Below are positions 45,325 through 53,847 of a DNA stretch of 64,000 nucleotides, in pieces. The notes beneath the pieces were generated by a model. The model was not told the origin of the DNA and did not search any database. It was given only the letters and a program-made list of their open reading frames with translations. The DNA lies in assembly GCF_042180575.1 (NCBI RefSeq), contig NZ_CP170094.1:5704001-5768000 (forward strand), written 5' to 3'. This DNA comes from Bernardetia sp042180575 (GTDB lineage Bacteria > Bacteroidota > Bacteroidia > Cytophagales > Bernardetiaceae). The stretch's first letter is position 1; every line of letters starts with the position of its first letter. The position numbers and the translations under genes were made by a program.

Positions 45325-46533
45325 TTATTCTAAGACCACATTAATTCCATACAAAGATGCAATTTCTAAAATCATATCAGCTTGCTCTGTTAGAGAAGTT
45401 ACACATTTTTGAAGTCTTGCACGTCCGTCTGCTTCTACAATTTCCGTTTCGAATGGATTCTGAACTGCATTTACATTTACCATTGTTTCATTCATTTTTG
45501 CATCCAAAAGAGCCGTTTTTTCTGTATCAGCTAACTCAAAAATATCAGAAATACTTGTACCTGAAACAGTTGTTCCATCTGTTCTTGTATATCTACCAAA
45601 ATAAACATTATCAATCGCCAAAGCATTAGTTACGACATCTCTATCTGTATTATCACTAAAACAAGAATGTTCGTTTTCTCTATCTGGCTCATCTAAAGCA
45701 ACAAAAATACGTTCTCCTGCTAGTTCGCCTTTACTAAGTGAAGCAATTCCTACCAAAACTTCTAATAAACGAGATTTTGGATTCGAACTATTTTCAAAAG
45801 AAGCTCTATAATTTCCTGCCGTATTTGGTTTCCATTCATTCAAAACACTTTGTAGATGGTCTAATAAAAGACTAGAAACAGTCAAAAGATATGTTTTTCT
45901 ACGCTCTGCATTTTCTGCTGTTGTGAAATCGGTAAAAGAACGGTTTCCACCACCTGCACCCAAAGTTACATCTTGTCCCCAAAGCAAAAATTCAATGGCA
46001 TGATAACCTGTACTGATATTTGTTTCACCATCTTGTTCATTTGCATTCATCAAAATTTGCTTGTCTATAGTAGGAAAATCTGTTGGATTGTTGATAATTC
46101 CTGTTGTTGGATTTCCAGTTACATAATCAATGTAAGATTCATCAAGAGGCCAAGCATTGATAAAACCTTCCACTCCTTCGTCGCCATCAATAGGTCCTCC
46201 ATAAAAACGGTACGATTCTGTTTGTCCGTAAGGTTCTCTAGCTGCTTTCCAAGCTGTTTTTGCAGCTTCTAATGTAGTTTGAGAAGGATTTTGGGTAAAT
46301 AATTTGATTGCATCATCTAAATTTTTAGCTGCATTATAAGTATCTTCATAAGAAGCATAAACGATAGTTGCATAATTAGAAAGAAAGCTATTTGCTTGAT
46401 TTTCATCCAATTTTAATTCTGAATCTTGGTTTTCATCTTCATCATCTTTGCAAGAAGAAACTAAAAATGCACTACAAAATAAAATAAGAACTAAGAGAAA
46501 AGAGAACGATAATTTTTGACTTGATTTTTTCAT
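45325..46533 (-). CDS. Imelysin-family (iron-regulated) lipoprotein
   Basis: 402 residues. The lipobox VSSC places the lipidated Cys at 28. It is followed by KDDEDEN, close to the Bacteroidota surface-export signal, so the protein is probably displayed outside. The imelysin signature GxHxxE is GYHAIE (175-180) in STGYHAIEFLLWGQD. WKAAREPYGQTESYRFYGGPID is also typical. Imelysins are iron-regulated and may bind iron or heme. It is the first gene of an operon with the di-heme oxidoreductase. A 25-bp palindrome lies upstream. Confidence 0.93.
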   Translation of the reverse strand: MKKSSQKLSFSFLLVLILFCSAFLVSSCKDDEDENQDSELKLDENQANSFLSNYATIVYASYEDTYNAAKNLDDAIKLFTQNPSQTTLEAAKTAWKAAREPYGQTESYRFYGGPIDGDEGVEGFINAWPLDESYIDYVTGNPTTGIINNPTDFPTIDKQILMNANEQDGETNISTGYHAIEFLLWGQDVTLGAGGGNRSFTDFTTAENAERRKTYLLTVSSLLLDHLQSVLNEWKPNTAGNYRASFENSSNPKSRLLEVLVGIASLSKGELAGERIFVALDEPDRENEHSCFSDNTDRDVVTNALAIDNVYFGRYTRTDGTTVSGTSISDIFELADTEKTALLDAKMNETMVNVNAVQNPFETEIVEADGRARLQKCVTSLTEQADMILEIASLYGINVVLE

Positions 46534-46563
46534 GGCTATGAATATTATTTTTGATAAAATGAT

Positions 46564-46602
46564 AAGAATTAATTTGCTATATTAATTTAGACTAATTCTT
46601 AA
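46564..46602. promoter_or_regulatory. Second operator-like inverted repeat in the imelysin leader
   Basis: AAGAATTA (46564-46571) and TAATTCTT (46593-46600) are inverted. TTTAGACTAATTC at 46586 shares its TTTAGA start with the palindrome at 46644. Confidence 0.4.
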
Positions 46603-46610
46603 TAGAGTTG

Positions 46611-46642
46611 CAAATGTAGAAGTCTATTTTCAAAAAAGCAAG
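46611..46642 (-). promoter_or_regulatory. Putative promoter of the imelysin operon
   Basis: On the minus strand CTTG (46642-46639) is followed after 20 nt by TACATTTG (46618-46611), an exact TANNTTTG box. The start codon is about 78 nt downstream. Confidence 0.5.
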
Positions 46643-46643
46643 T

Positions 46644-46668
46644 ATTGTTTAGAATTAATCTAAACAAT
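46644..46668. promoter_or_regulatory. 25-bp palindromic operator candidate
   Basis: ATTGTTTAGA and TCTAAACAAT are perfect arms around ATTAA. The core TTTAGAATTAATCTAAA resembles binding sites of DtxR/IdeR/MntR-type metal regulators. It abuts the -33 element of the imelysin promoter. Confidence 0.55.
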
Positions 46669-46691
46669 TTTGTAGAAATGTAGTGTGTTCT

Positions 46692-46747
46692 TGTAGTTTA
46701 CGCTTTAGCGTGAGAATGTATTTGTATAAATCATTCTTTAGAATGAG
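46692..46747. repeat. Family E hairpins
   Basis: TGTAGTTTACGCTTTAGCGT with GAGAATG (46692-46718), then CATTCTTTAGAATGAG (46732-46747). The stems are ACGCT/AGCGT and CATTC/GAATG. Confidence 0.65.
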
Positions 46748-46849
46748 AAAAGATTTTTTAGTTTGATAGAATTTTTACGATTTTTGTAGAAACTTAATTT
46801 TTAAATTGAATTTTTCATTGTTTTCCAAACCATGAAAAAGTTGAATTTC

Positions 46850-46942
46850 GTAGGTTAAAGGCTTGCCTTTGATTGCATTTGTATTCTTTTCAAACTAAAA
46901 AATGACTACCTAACAAGTCAAAGGCTTGCCTTTGACCTACAA
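46850..46942. repeat. Family E hairpins, facing pair
   Basis: GTAGGTTAAAGGCTTGCCTT (46850 onward) faces TCAAAGGCTTGCCTTTGACC (46918 onward). Each contains the AAAGGC/GCCTTT stem, and the two are inverted. The whole 46669-46962 gap holds no gene. Confidence 0.75.
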
Positions 46943-46962
46943 ATAAAATATATTAATAAAAC

Positions 46963-48108
46963 ATGAAAAAAATACTTTTTATAGACCGTGACGGAACAAT
47001 TATAAAAGAACCAGCAGACGAACAAATTGACTCACTAGAAAAATTAGAATTTCTGCCTGCTGTTTTGAGAAATTTGTATGAGCTTGCAGCCAGTAAAGAA
47101 TATGAGTTTGTTATGGTAACCAATCAAGATGGACTCGGAACAGTAAGTTTTCCAGAGCATACCTTTCATCCTGCACACAATAAAATGCTCAATATATTAG
47201 AGGGTGAAGGAATCATTTTTGATGAGATTTTGATTGACAAAACATTTCCTCACGAAAAATCGCCCAACCGTAAGCCTGAAATTGGATTAGTAAAACATTA
47301 CTTAAACAACCCTAATTTTGACATTCAAAATTCTTTCGTAATTGGAGATAGGTTTAGTGATATACAACTAGCAAAAAACTTGGGTTGTAAAGGAATTTTG
47401 ATTGCAGAAAATGACAAAGCAATTAATTTAAAAAATCCTGAATTAGCTTCTATTTGTGCTTTGGTAAGTGATGATTGGACAGAAATTAAAAAATTTCTTT
47501 CTACTCCTCAATCAAAATTTGGTTCAAGAATCGGAAAGGTAAAACGTACCACCAAAGAAACAGATATTGATATAGAAATAGATTTAGATGGAACAGGAAA
47601 AGCTGAAATAAGTACAGGAATTGCTTTTTTTGACCACATGTTAGAACAAATTGCAAGACACGGAGAAGTGGATTTAAAAATTTTGACAAAAGGAGATTTG
47701 CATATCGACGAGCATCATACTATCGAAGATACGGCTCTAGCACTTGGAGAAGCACTTTTGAAAGCCTTTGGAGACAAACGTGGTATTGAGCGTTATGGTT
47801 TTTGTTTGCCAATGGATGAAGTTTTGGCACAAGTGGCGATTGATTTTGGTGGACGACCTTGGTTAGTTTGGGACGCAGATTTTAAAAGGGAGAAAATTGG
47901 AGATATGCCTACCGAAATGTTTATGCACTTTTTCAAATCGCTTAGTGATACCTCAAAATCAAATATAAATATCAAAGCCGAACCAATGGATGGCGCAAAT
48001 GAACATCATAAAATTGAAGCTATTTTTAAAGCCTTTGCAAAAGCTCTAAAAATGGCAAAAACGCATACAGGTTCGTCTGAATTGCCTTCTACAAAAGGGG
48101 TATTATAG
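46963..48108 (+). CDS. hisB: Bifunctional histidinol-phosphatase / imidazoleglycerol-phosphate dehydratase
   Basis: Catalyses steps 6 and 8 of histidine synthesis. The N-terminal ~165 residues are an HAD phosphatase with the nucleophile motif DRDGT (Asp8, Asp10) and the zinc-loop region FPHEKSPNRKPEIGL. The C-terminal ~195 residues are the dehydratase, with FFDHMLEQIARHGEVDL, DEHHTIEDTALALGEAL and ANEHHKIEAIFKAFAKAL carrying the metal-binding His/Glu sets. 381 residues is normal for the fusion. Its his neighbours are scattered (hisC at 50134, hisA/hisF near 60 kb). Confidence 0.96.
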   Translation: MKKILFIDRDGTIIKEPADEQIDSLEKLEFLPAVLRNLYELAASKEYEFVMVTNQDGLGTVSFPEHTFHPAHNKMLNILEGEGIIFDEILIDKTFPHEKSPNRKPEIGLVKHYLNNPNFDIQNSFVIGDRFSDIQLAKNLGCKGILIAENDKAINLKNPELASICALVSDDWTEIKKFLSTPQSKFGSRIGKVKRTTKETDIDIEIDLDGTGKAEISTGIAFFDHMLEQIARHGEVDLKILTKGDLHIDEHHTIEDTALALGEALLKAFGDKRGIERYGFCLPMDEVLAQVAIDFGGRPWLVWDADFKREKIGDMPTEMFMHFFKSLSDTSKSNINIKAEPMDGANEHHKIEAIFKAFAKALKMAKTHTGSSELPSTKGVL

Positions 48109-48275
48109 AAAGAAATTATGTTTTAGTTTTTTGTCTTTGTGTGTTTATTTCTGAGGAAAAGAACTTTGAAGTTCCCTCTGAAGCGTGATGTTTGCATGAA
48201 TAACATTTCTGAGGAAGTTTTTTATTTTTATGAACAGGATTCAGTTATAGAATAATTTTAAGAAAAAAATGATAC

Positions 48276-48404
48276 TACTAGACACTTGTAAAATAAATAG
48301 GTCAGTCCCAAAAGGCAGACCATTACTACTAAAAATAAGAGAAATGACTACAAACAGTCTGCTCTATAAGATGACCTATACTACAATTAGTAAAATGTCT
48401 AGTA
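48276..48404. repeat. Palindromic MITE-like element with nested stems
   Basis: Three nested stems pair in order: TACTAGACA/TGTCTAGTA (48276-48284 with 48396-48404), ATAGGTCA/TGACCTAT (48297-48304 with 48372-48379) and GCAGAC/GTCTGC (48315-48320 with 48357-48362). The two halves align as imperfect inverted copies. The right end is one base before the stop codon of the dihydroorotase-like gene. No ORF lies inside. Confidence 0.75.
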
Positions 48405-48405
48405 A

Positions 48406-49698
48406 TTAGGAAAAAGTTCTAAAAACTTTTCCTTTCAAACTATTCTCTAAATCAATAAAAGGGGAGTTTTTAGATTTTGAAGCATTCATTTTTTTCTCAA
48501 ATTCCCATGATTCATTAGGGTAAAAAACGGTCAAGTTAGCTTTTTCTTCTTCTTTGATTTGGGGCTGTTTTAATTTTAAAATTTGTCTTGGATTAACTGT
48601 AATTTTTTGAATTAACTCTTCTAAGCTCAAAATACTTTCTGTTTGTTTTCTTATAGCTGCAAAAGCTGTTTGGAAATTTATCATTCCAAAGTCTGCCAAA
48701 TCAAATTCTAATTTTTTGGCTTCTTCATCGTGTGGAATATGATTAGAAACAATTACATCAATCGTATTATCTTTCAATCCTTCTAAAAGAGCATTTCTAT
48801 CATGTTGAGTACGTAGTGGAGGAAATACCTTTAAAAAAGTATCAAAAATAAAATTTTCTTTTGCCAAATCCTCATCTAAAAAAGAAAGTTGATAAGCTGC
48901 TATGTCACAAGTGACATTCAAACCTTCTTGCTTTGCTTTTCTAATAAGCTCAACACTACGAGCTGTAGAAATAGTGGAAAAATGAATTTTGCCTCCTGTA
49001 TAACGCAAAACCTCCAAATCTCTTTGAATCATCATTTCTTCTGCAATAGAAGGCAATCCTTTTAAACCAAGTTTTGTCGAAGTGATTCCTTCGTGCATGT
49101 GTCCATTTGAAAGATTTTCATCAGAAGGAAGTTGCATGACTAATCCATCAAATGCCTGTGTATATTGCAAAGCACGCATCAAAACGCCTGTATGAGAAAC
49201 GTTTTTTAATCCATCCGAAAAAGCAACTGCACCAGCTTTGTGAAGGTCATACATTTGTGTCATCTCTTTTCCTTCTGCTTTGTAAGTAAGGGCTGCGATG
49301 GCTAAAAATTCTACCTTTGTATTCGTTTTTTTATTTTCTTGTTGCAAAAAATAAACATTTTCTTTGTTTTCTATTGTCGGTTGTGTATTTGGTAAAATAG
49401 CTACTTGTGTAAAACCTCCCAAACTAGCTGCTCTACCTGCACTTATTAAAGTTTCCCTGTGTTCCATACCTGGTTCGGGAACAAAAGCACGCATATCACA
49501 CCAACCTACTGAAACAAAAGCACCTTGACAATCTAATTTTGTGTAATTTGTAGGAATTATTATATCTGAGTTATACTCTTGAATATGAGTAATTTTTCCA
49601 TTATTAATTCCGATACAAAACTCTGTATTTGGATTATAATTAGTATCAATAATCTTTACCTTAGAAAGCCAGTAAATGGTTGATTTTTCAGAATTCAT
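48406..49698 (-). CDS. Dihydroorotase-like protein lacking metal ligands
   Basis: 430 residues with overall dihydroorotase sequence: EPGMEHRETLISAGRAASLG, GGFTQVAILPNTQPTIENK, KVFPPLR and NPRQILKL. Several catalytic positions are changed. The usual DxHxH is DMRAF (68-72). The TDHAPH motif reads SNHIPH, with Asn319 in place of the catalytic Asp. The second metal His (HHL type) reads AAYQL. A His remains in KIHFSTIST. It is therefore likely a non-catalytic or re-purposed homolog (PyrC-like), perhaps partnering aspartate carbamoyltransferase, which is not in the window. Confidence 0.88.
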   Translation of the reverse strand: MNSEKSTIYWLSKVKIIDTNYNPNTEFCIGINNGKITHIQEYNSDIIIPTNYTKLDCQGAFVSVGWCDMRAFVPEPGMEHRETLISAGRAASLGGFTQVAILPNTQPTIENKENVYFLQQENKKTNTKVEFLAIAALTYKAEGKEMTQMYDLHKAGAVAFSDGLKNVSHTGVLMRALQYTQAFDGLVMQLPSDENLSNGHMHEGITSTKLGLKGLPSIAEEMMIQRDLEVLRYTGGKIHFSTISTARSVELIRKAKQEGLNVTCDIAAYQLSFLDEDLAKENFIFDTFLKVFPPLRTQHDRNALLEGLKDNTIDVIVSNHIPHDEEAKKLEFDLADFGMINFQTAFAAIRKQTESILSLEELIQKITVNPRQILKLKQPQIKEEEKANLTVFYPNESWEFEKKMNASKSKNSPFIDLENSLKGKVFRTFS

Positions 49699-49742
49699 TT
49701 GTTGAGCTATAATTTTAAGCTAGTGAATTATAAATTTAACTG

Positions 49743-49750
49743 CAAAGGTA
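49743..49750 (-). promoter_or_regulatory. Putative -7 box for the dihydroorotase-like gene
   Basis: The minus strand reads TACCTTTG, about 45 nt before the start codon. Confidence 0.45.
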
Positions 49751-50133
49751 AAAACTTTGATTGAAAAGTTTAGAGATAAAAAATATTTAATATTAAAATA
49801 GAAAATTTGGTAGTAATTATACAAAGTATGAGGTTGTTTAAGAATGAGTTTTGTATGTATTTTTATTGGTGTCGCTATACATAAAACACCAACAAAGGCA
49901 GTGTTATTTTTCCATAGAATTGGGGTTTGCAAACCCAATTCTATGGAAAAATGAACATTCTTAAACAGCTTCTATGATATTTATTGATGTTCTGTTAAAT
50001 TATTTTGTCTGGGAGTTGTCGGTGGAACATCATAGCCGTACGGTTATGGTGGAGACACCAAAAGTGGCAAAAAAGTGACTTTACAATAAATGCTTATCCA
50101 TTGTCAGTGTCCCACTGACGATTCTTTTCATGA
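49751..50133. repeat. Gene-free interval with family A hairpins
   Basis: No ORF is supported here. It contains ATTGGTGTCGC/AACACCAAC (49865-49893), an inverted pair built on ATTGGGTTTGC/GCAAACCCAAT at about 49919-49941, TTGTCGGTGGA/GGAGACACC (50017-50060) and a GTCAGTG-TCC-CACTGAC hairpin (50103-50119). Confidence 0.65.
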
Positions 50134-51312
50134 TTATTTATTGTACCTAGTCAAAGTTGCTAAAAGCAACTCGTTTTCTTCTGGTGTTCCGATTGTAATT
50201 CTTAAACAGCCTTCACACAGAGGTTCTTTTGAGCGATTTCTGACCACAATTTCATTCTGACTTATCAAGAAATTATATAACTCTTCTACTTTAGAATGGT
50301 CTTTTAATTTGACTAAAATGAAGTTTGTATCAGATGGATATACTTTTTCAATAAAACTAAATTTGTTTTCTTGTTTTAGTTCTTCAATCAATTTCTCACG
50401 CTCAAAATTCAAAACTTGAATAGTCTGTTTTACTTTTTGAGGAAGACTTAACGCCTTCAAAGCAATTTTTTGAGTAAGCATATTTACATTATAGGGTGGT
50501 TTTGTCCTTTTGTAATACTCCATAATTTCGGCAGAAGAAAAAGCCATTCCCAAACGAATACCAGCCATTCCCCACGCCTTTGAAAGTGTTTGCAAAACTA
50601 CAAGATTTGGGAACTTATCAAGTTCATTAATAAAACTAGCTTCCTTTGAATTTTTAGCAAAATCAATATATGCTTCATCCACTACCACAATTCCATCAAA
50701 AAACTGACATAATTCTTTAATATCATCTTTATCAATTAGATTTCCTGTTGGATTATTTGGACTACAAACAAAAATGAGTTTTGTATTTGTATCAATCTGC
50801 TTTTTTATTCCTTCTACATCTAATTGAAAGTCTGCTGTCAATAGTGTTTTTCTGACTTCTACATCGTTTATCATTGCAGAAACCGAATACATTCCATACG
50901 TTGGAGGACAAACAATAATATTATTTTTTTGAGGGATACAGAAAATTCTAAACAATAAATCAATCGCTTCATCACTTCCATTTCCTACAAAAATCTGATT
51001 TTTATCTATATTTTTTAGCTTTGAAAGCTGTTTTTTTATATCTCTTTGGTGTGGGTCTGGGTAGCGATTATAATCTATCTGAACCATCTCTGAAAGTGGC
51101 GAACCAAGTGCGTTTTCATTGGCATCTAAAAAAATAGGTGCAGGTGTTTCAAAATTTTCATCTATTTTTGTAACTTCTATATCACTTTTTTTATATTCAT
51201 CTCTTGCCGAAGAATAGGCTTTCAAAGTCAGAATATTAGGACGAATAAGTTTTTGTAAATCAAAATTTGATTTTGATTCTATATTTTTTGAAGTAATTAT
51301 ATCTTGATTCAT
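50134..51312 (-). CDS. hisC: Histidinol-phosphate aminotransferase
   Basis: PLP-dependent class II aminotransferase of histidine synthesis (step 7). PLP Lys245 lies in QTLSKAWGMAGIRLG. DANENALGSP, NRYPDP, VGNGSDEAIDLL, CSPNNPTGN and VVDEAYIDF are all present. 392 residues is slightly long because of a ~35-residue N-terminal lead. It is not joined to other his genes: a repeat-rich gap separates it from the dihydroorotase-like gene, and rnhB is divergent. Confidence 0.96.
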   Translation of the reverse strand: MNQDIITSKNIESKSNFDLQKLIRPNILTLKAYSSARDEYKKSDIEVTKIDENFETPAPIFLDANENALGSPLSEMVQIDYNRYPDPHQRDIKKQLSKLKNIDKNQIFVGNGSDEAIDLLFRIFCIPQKNNIIVCPPTYGMYSVSAMINDVEVRKTLLTADFQLDVEGIKKQIDTNTKLIFVCSPNNPTGNLIDKDDIKELCQFFDGIVVVDEAYIDFAKNSKEASFINELDKFPNLVVLQTLSKAWGMAGIRLGMAFSSAEIMEYYKRTKPPYNVNMLTQKIALKALSLPQKVKQTIQVLNFEREKLIEELKQENKFSFIEKVYPSDTNFILVKLKDHSKVEELYNFLISQNEIVVRNRSKEPLCEGCLRITIGTPEENELLLATLTRYNK

Positions 51313-51333
51313 TTTGTTTTAATTTTTATACTT

Positions 51334-51386
51334 AACTATTTTATGAGTTATTTTAGATTACCAAAAAACTACTGACAAAGTTTTGA
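51334..51386. repeat. Family D hairpin repeat, degenerate copy
   Basis: AACTATTTTATGAGTTATTT, then TAGATTACCAAAAAACTACTG and ACAAAGTTTT in series. It matches 56148 closely but has lost the TTGTCAG left arm. Confidence 0.65.
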
Positions 51387-51435
51387 TGTTTTTTACAAAT
51401 TTAATTCATTTATTACTAACAATTAATCACTATTT

Positions 51436-52047
51436 ATGAAAACTCCTCTTTCTTTTTATTTTTCAGAATTTGCCTTAGAAGCTGGTGTTGATGAAGTAGG
51501 ACGTGGTTGTTTGGCTGGAAGTGTTGTGGCTGCTGCCGTTATTTTTCCAAAAGATTACAAAAATTCATTTCTAAATGATTCTAAAAAACTATCAAAAAAA
51601 GATAGACAAGAATTAGATATTGAAATACGAGAAAGTGCCCTTTCTTTTGCTATTGCAGAAGCTAGTCCTGCCGAAATTGATAAAATAAATATTCTCAATG
51701 CTTCTTTCTTAGCAATGCAACGAGCTATTATTCAATTAAATCCTGTGCCTGAATTTTTGATTATTGATGGAAATAGATTCAAAACTGACCTCAAAATTCC
51801 TTTTGAATGTATCATAAAAGGCGATTCAAAATATCTATCCATTGCAGCAGCTTCTATTTTGGCAAAAAATTATAGAGATGATTTTATGATACAATTAGCT
51901 GAAAAATATCCTCATTATGGTTGGGAAACAAATGTTGGATATCCAACCAAAAAACACAAATTAGGAATTGCAGAACATGGATTGACAGAATTTCATAGAA
52001 AAACATTCAATAGTAGCTTGCAATTGGATTTGAGATTTCAAAAATGA
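51436..52047 (+). CDS. rnhB: Ribonuclease HII
   Basis: Removes ribonucleotides from DNA and RNA primers. Residues AGVDEVGRGCLAGSVVAAAV hold the catalytic Asp-Glu pair, and IIDGNRF and KGDSKYLSIAAASILAK carry the further acidic and basic residues. HYGWETNVGYPTKKH is the usual C-terminal motif. 203 residues is normal. It is divergent from hisC, with the family D repeat between. Confidence 0.96.
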   Translation: MKTPLSFYFSEFALEAGVDEVGRGCLAGSVVAAAVIFPKDYKNSFLNDSKKLSKKDRQELDIEIRESALSFAIAEASPAEIDKINILNASFLAMQRAIIQLNPVPEFLIIDGNRFKTDLKIPFECIIKGDSKYLSIAAASILAKNYRDDFMIQLAEKYPHYGWETNVGYPTKKHKLGIAEHGLTEFHRKTFNSSLQLDLRFQK

Positions 52048-52175
52048 GTAGATTTAAGAATGAAATTAAGCAATGAAAAATATATGTTAAATAACACTAA
52101 ATGCAACTAATTGAATTATAGACTTGTCTTTGTATAATAACTCCTAACTCATTTGAAACTCTCATAAATAAAAAC

Positions 52176-53600
52176 ATGTATAAATCAATCCTTTTCTTAA
52201 TTGTTTTTGCTTTTTTTCAAACTGCTTGCACTAAAAATACAGATTCCAAAAGTAATGATGCCACTATTGTAAAAAAAGAAGATATTTATCGCCCTCAGAT
52301 AGACTCCTTAATGAAAATATCTTATGAACGTGCTATTTTCAATGGAAATATTTTGGTTGTTAAAAATGATGAAATACTCTATCAGAATGAATTTGGATAT
52401 ACAGATGCCTCTAAAACAACCAAACTAAATCCAAATTCTGTATTTAATATTGGTTCTATTGCAAAAGAATTTAATGCTGTTGCTATAATGATGTTAAAGG
52501 AACAAGAAAAGCTAAGTTTGGATGATAAAATCTCAAAATTTGACTTAGGATTACCAAAATGGGCAGAAACAGTTACTGTTCGTCATTTGCTACAATACAC
52601 AAGTGGATTGCCAAGACTAAATTGGAAAACTGTCAAAAATGACCAAGATATTCTTAATGACTTGAAAAACTTTGAAAAATTAAATTTTGAAGCAGGAACA
52701 GATTATTTTTATAACAATAATAATGTTTTTCTTCAAAGAAGAATTGTTGAGAAAGTAGCAGGAATGAGTTTTAATGACTTTGTAAAGAAGAATATTCTGA
52801 TTCCAATTGAGATGAATAATTCTATTATTGACCCTAACTCTCAAAACTCTCAATTTGTAAATTCATTTAGTAATGATTTTGTAAATGATGAACCTATGGA
52901 TATTGAATTTACAGGCTGGGTTTGTCCTACGATAAATGATATGCAAAAATGGATAGTTAGTTTGCACTCAGAAAAACTGATTAGTAAAGAATCTCTAATT
53001 ACGTTATCAGAATCTTATTCAGAAAATAGTCAGTCAGCTTTAGGAAACGCAATGGTTGAGAATAATGATGTAGTAATTCATCGACACCACGGCTCATCGT
53101 CCAACTATGAAGCATTTGTTCATTACAACAAAAAAGAGAATTTAATCGTCATTTTGATGACAAATAATAAGAATTCTAAATTACAAGACATTACTCAAGC
53201 AGTTGAAAATATTTCAAAAGGTGAGAGTTTTGAAATTCCTAAAAAATCAATTTATTTGGCTATACGTCAGAAAAGTTATGAAAATGTAGAGGAAGGAATC
53301 AAATTATACAATGATTTAAAAAAGAATGATTTTGAAACGTATAATTTCTCTGATGAAAATGAGCTGAATCAACTAGGCTATAAATTAATTGAAAAAGAAC
53401 AAATAGAAGATGCTATAAAAATATTTCAACTACTCATTTCTGAATTTCCAAACTCAGCGAATCCGTATGACAGTATGGGAGAAGCCTATTATCTCAATGG
53501 AAATAATGATTTGGCTCTTCTCAACTACAAAAAATCATTAGAATTAAATCCTAATAATTCGAATGCAGAAAAAATGATTGAGAAGATTGAAGGTAAGTAG
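52176..53600 (+). CDS. Beta-lactamase-fold serine hydrolase with C-terminal TPR, lipoprotein
   Basis: 474 residues. A lipobox (QTAC, Cys18) anchors it. The hydrolase domain (about 40-345) has SIAK (Ser94, Lys97), YNN and HHG motifs of the class C/PBP type. A linker and two TPR-like repeats follow (IEDAIKIFQLLISEFPNSAN and GEAYYLNGNNDLALLNYKKS). The same design is common in Bacteroidota. The substrate is unknown; a role in cell-wall or peptide metabolism is only family-level inference. Confidence 0.9.
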   Translation: MYKSILFLIVFAFFQTACTKNTDSKSNDATIVKKEDIYRPQIDSLMKISYERAIFNGNILVVKNDEILYQNEFGYTDASKTTKLNPNSVFNIGSIAKEFNAVAIMMLKEQEKLSLDDKISKFDLGLPKWAETVTVRHLLQYTSGLPRLNWKTVKNDQDILNDLKNFEKLNFEAGTDYFYNNNNVFLQRRIVEKVAGMSFNDFVKKNILIPIEMNNSIIDPNSQNSQFVNSFSNDFVNDEPMDIEFTGWVCPTINDMQKWIVSLHSEKLISKESLITLSESYSENSQSALGNAMVENNDVVIHRHHGSSSNYEAFVHYNKKENLIVILMTNNKNSKLQDITQAVENISKGESFEIPKKSIYLAIRQKSYENVEEGIKLYNDLKKNDFETYNFSDENELNQLGYKLIEKEQIEDAIKIFQLLISEFPNSANPYDSMGEAYYLNGNNDLALLNYKKSLELNPNNSNAEKMIEKIEGK

Positions 53601-53616
53601 AAAAAAATAAAACTTG

Positions 53617-53663
53617 ATTTTCATTAATTGGATAGACTTTAAAGTTATCCAATTAATGAAAAT
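53617..53663. terminator. Long hairpin after the serine hydrolase gene
   Basis: ATTTTCATTAATTGGATA (53617-53634) pairs perfectly with 53646-53663 around a loop that itself holds ACTTT/AAAGT. There is no long T run, so it acts as a terminator or processing hairpin. Confidence 0.65.
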
Positions 53664-53666
53664 ATT

Positions 53667-53771
53667 CTAAACCACTGAAACTCTAACCTTTTTCTTCTTC
53701 AATTTCACATTATTTACTTTTGGTAAAAGCTCTTTTAGAGTTTCTTTTTTCACAGGAACAAAAGCGTTGGT
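53667..53771 (-). pseudogene. Relic tail of a DEAD-box helicase-like gene
   Basis: A 34-codon frame without a start, preceded by a stop, reads NAFVPVKKETLKELLPKVNN then VKLKKKKVRVSV and a stop. The pattern xAFVxVxxxxxxxLLxxxNxxKxKxKxVxV is that of the C-terminal RNA-binding domain of DbpA-type helicases. I regard it as a remnant of a deleted gene. Confidence 0.45.
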
Positions 53772-53847
53772 TTAATGTTTTTGATAAATCAAGTAAAAAA
53801 CAAATTACCTCTTTTACTGAAAACAGAAAACCAAAAATTTCTTATGT

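Noticed and set aside
48109..48275. Possible small RNA or riboswitch downstream of hisB
   Set aside because: Only a short GAACTTTGAAGTTC hairpin and repeated TTCTGAGG words; no recognisable riboswitch core.
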